From the NCBI GenBank assembly GCA_964405775.1, contig CAYOPG010000018.1:1-33416 (forward strand): DNA of 33,416 nt. Direction: 5' to 3'. This DNA comes from JAAZFF01 sp964405775. GTDB taxonomy: Bacteria > Verrucomicrobiota > Kiritimatiellia > RFP12 > UBA3636. This document shows positions 32,517-33,416 of the stretch, in pieces; the stretch's first letter is position 1, and each line of letters opens with the position of its first letter. The notes under the pieces were generated by a model. That model saw only the letters and a program-made list of their open reading frames with translations. It was not told the DNA's origin and ran no database searches. A program made the translations under genes and the position numbers.

Positions 32517-32546
32517 TTTATACTATTCGCCCAGCAAAAGCAACAA
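32517..32546 (-). promoter_or_regulatory. Candidate promoter for tRNA-Gly and the TPR operon
   Basis: On the minus strand, TTGTTG (32546-32541) is followed after 18 bases by TATAAA (32522-32517), placing the start about 14 bases before the tRNA 5' end. No terminator separates the tRNA from the TPR gene. Confidence 0.5.
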
Positions 32547-32653
32547 AAAACGGTGAAGAGGAAGACTTAATAGGTTTTTATGGCTACCAGAGATCGGAAT
32601 AATGTTATGACGAGTTACAGCAGTTTCGGGGGACGTGCTACCAGAAAACCGTG

Positions 32654-32743
32654 TGGGAACATAGGACTTGAACTCTCTGTTCCCAGACCTTGGCGGATAA
32701 TCCTTGCCACAGAGTGGCGCGGAGTCTTCCGCGCATCCGGAAG
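32654..32743 (+). repeat. Stem-loop cluster, probable copy C of the dispersed hairpin repeat
   Basis: Four perfect inverted repeats lie within 90 bases. They are TGGGAACA/TGTTCCCA (32654-32661/32678-32685), GCCAC/GTGGC (32706-32710/32714-32718), GCGCGGA/TCCGCGC with loop GTCT (32717-32723/32728-32734), and CTTCCG/CGGAAG (32726-32731/32738-32743). The last two exclude each other. The block order CTGTTCC, TGGCGGA, GCCAC, GTGGCG matches copy B at 10273-10312. There is no T-run after the hairpins, so a simple terminator for the minus-strand gene ending at 32775 is not shown. The surrounding 32547-32774 has no gene I can support. Confidence 0.5.
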
Positions 32744-32774
32744 CCGGAAGCCCCGTCGTTCCCTGAAAGAACGC

Positions 32775-33236
32775 TTATTTCACTAGTAGGATGACCGCGG
32801 GATCGACGAGTGTCATGTCAGGACCGTCCACAGTGACGTCGAGTCGGACGTGGCCTGCAAGATCCGTGAAGGGGAACACTAGCTTGTCCGTCGATGTGGT
32901 CGTTACTGGCACCGCATTAGTTGAAATACCAGTGATTTTGTAGCGGAATGGAACCGCGATTGTGATATTCGTGCCGCCTCCGAATGGAACCTCGAAGCGC
33001 GTGATCTGCGGCTTGTTGGGCAAGGGAACGCTGAAGGCGCGTTCAATGATTAGCGTGTCGGGCTTCTTTTCGATGACCGAGACGCCTACGCGAGTTCCCG
33101 AGAATTCGCGGCCGTGGAAAGCGCGCGAGTCGTCGTCGAGCGGGATCAGCGTCTGCAGCGTGCGGGGAAGCGGAACCGGATCGAGTTCAAGCTGCGTGTA
33201 TTTGACAACCGGTGTGCTCGACCTGAAGGTCATCAT
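32775..33236 (-). CDS. Beta-rich protein of unknown family, probably 5'-incomplete at the contig edge
   Basis: From the ATG at 33236 this gives 153 residues, all short strands and loops (FSGTRVGVSVIEKKPDTL, FEVPFGGGTNITIAVPF, GHVRLDVTVDGPDMTL), ending VDPAVILLVK. No family is recognised. The frame is open for 50 more codons upstream to 33386 and that part looks equally protein-like (TIYSIYPIGIADGTPRLV, VNDSLQVAVYDLEND), yet it has no ATG, GTG or TTG. So the true start is probably beyond the window or hidden by a frameshift or assembly error near 33380-33400. The ATG at 33236 has only a weak GAGAA upstream. A fragment of a larger surface or sheet-forming protein is my best reading. Confidence 0.5.
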   Translation of the reverse strand: MMTFRSSTPVVKYTQLELDPVPLPRTLQTLIPLDDDSRAFHGREFSGTRVGVSVIEKKPDTLIIERAFSVPLPNKPQITRFEVPFGGGTNITIAVPFRYKITGISTNAVPVTTTSTDKLVFPFTDLAGHVRLDVTVDGPDMTLVDPAVILLVK

Positions 33237-33416
33237 ATCGTTCTCGAGGTCGTAGACGGCAACTTGCAGTGAGTCGTTGACGACGAGGCGCGGCGTGCCG
33301 TCCGCGATTCCTATGGGATAGATGCTGTAGATTGTTCCAGTCCCAGGCGCGAGGACGTTGGTAACTAGTCGATCATGAAAAAGTATTTAAGTCGTTGACT
33401 ATCATGTTGTTAATCC

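Noticed and set aside
32640..32715. Second tRNA suggested by GTTCAAGTCC on the minus strand
   Set aside because: The bases around it do not form a T arm or an acceptor stem.
32580..32786. Plus-strand small open frame
   Set aside because: It spans the stem-loop cluster and runs into the opposite-strand gene, with no support.

Overview
The window (33,416 bases, two 100-N assembly gaps) reads as a scaffold of a diderm, LPS-making bacterium. LpxD, Skp/OmpH, a YnbE-type lipoprotein and exported proteins with signal peptides show an outer membrane. The exported proteins (beta-helix repeats ending in a choice-of-anchor-Q type tail, and an S8 protease with a D-x-D-x-D-G / FYRIR-like tail) suggest the Planctomycetota-Verrucomicrobiota-Kiritimatiellota group. 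That placement is inference from protein style, not a phylogeny.

Layout: (i) 1-1938, minus: the start of a GspF/PilC-type membrane protein and its secretion ATPase GspE/PilB. (ii) 2175-6321, plus: a tightly coupled five-gene operon with a YdbH-like AsmA-type giant, a YnbE-like lipoprotein, a YdbL (DUF1318) protein, a short signal peptidase I and a membrane-anchored NTF2-like protein. The first three match the E. coli YdbH-YnbE-YdbL inner-to-outer membrane lipid bridge. (iii) 6607-9309, plus: ompH/skp, lpxD and galE, an envelope and LPS cluster behind a good sigma70-type promoter. (iv) 9310-11164: a poorly coding accessory stretch with an assembly gap, degenerate tandem repeats, two copies of a hairpin repeat, an Rhs-like remnant and a small lipoprotein-like gene. 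(v) 11237-12604: a CCA-adding enzyme gene whose start is fixed by a promoter. (vi) 12854-18581: an S8 protease, an acyl-CoA synthetase and a CE2-type esterase. (vii) 18680-23103, minus: NAD kinase followed by both halves of a heterodimeric ABC exporter with one degenerate ATP site. (viii) 23358-28093, plus: a secreted double beta-helix protein, a second assembly gap, an enlarged YihY/BrkB membrane protein and a 3D-domain lipoprotein. (ix) 28094-32495, minus: a probable operon of tRNA-Gly(TCC), a TPR protein, a diacylglycerol-kinase-like lipid kinase and an exported ankyrin-MORN protein. (x) 32654-33416: stem-loops related to the repeat at 10.2 kb, then a beta-rich gene that lacks a convincing start at the contig edge.

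Most genes serve the envelope: lipid and LPS transport and synthesis, protein secretion and processing, and surface proteins. The strongest leads for something new are the extended ydbHYL-lepB-NTF2 operon, the dispersed CTGTTCC...TGGCGGA...GCCAC hairpin repeat family, the tRNA-led TPR/lipid kinase/ankyrin-MORN operon, and the YihY protein with an acidic insert and a winged-helix-like tail. No CRISPR array, intact insertion sequence or recognisable defence system was seen.
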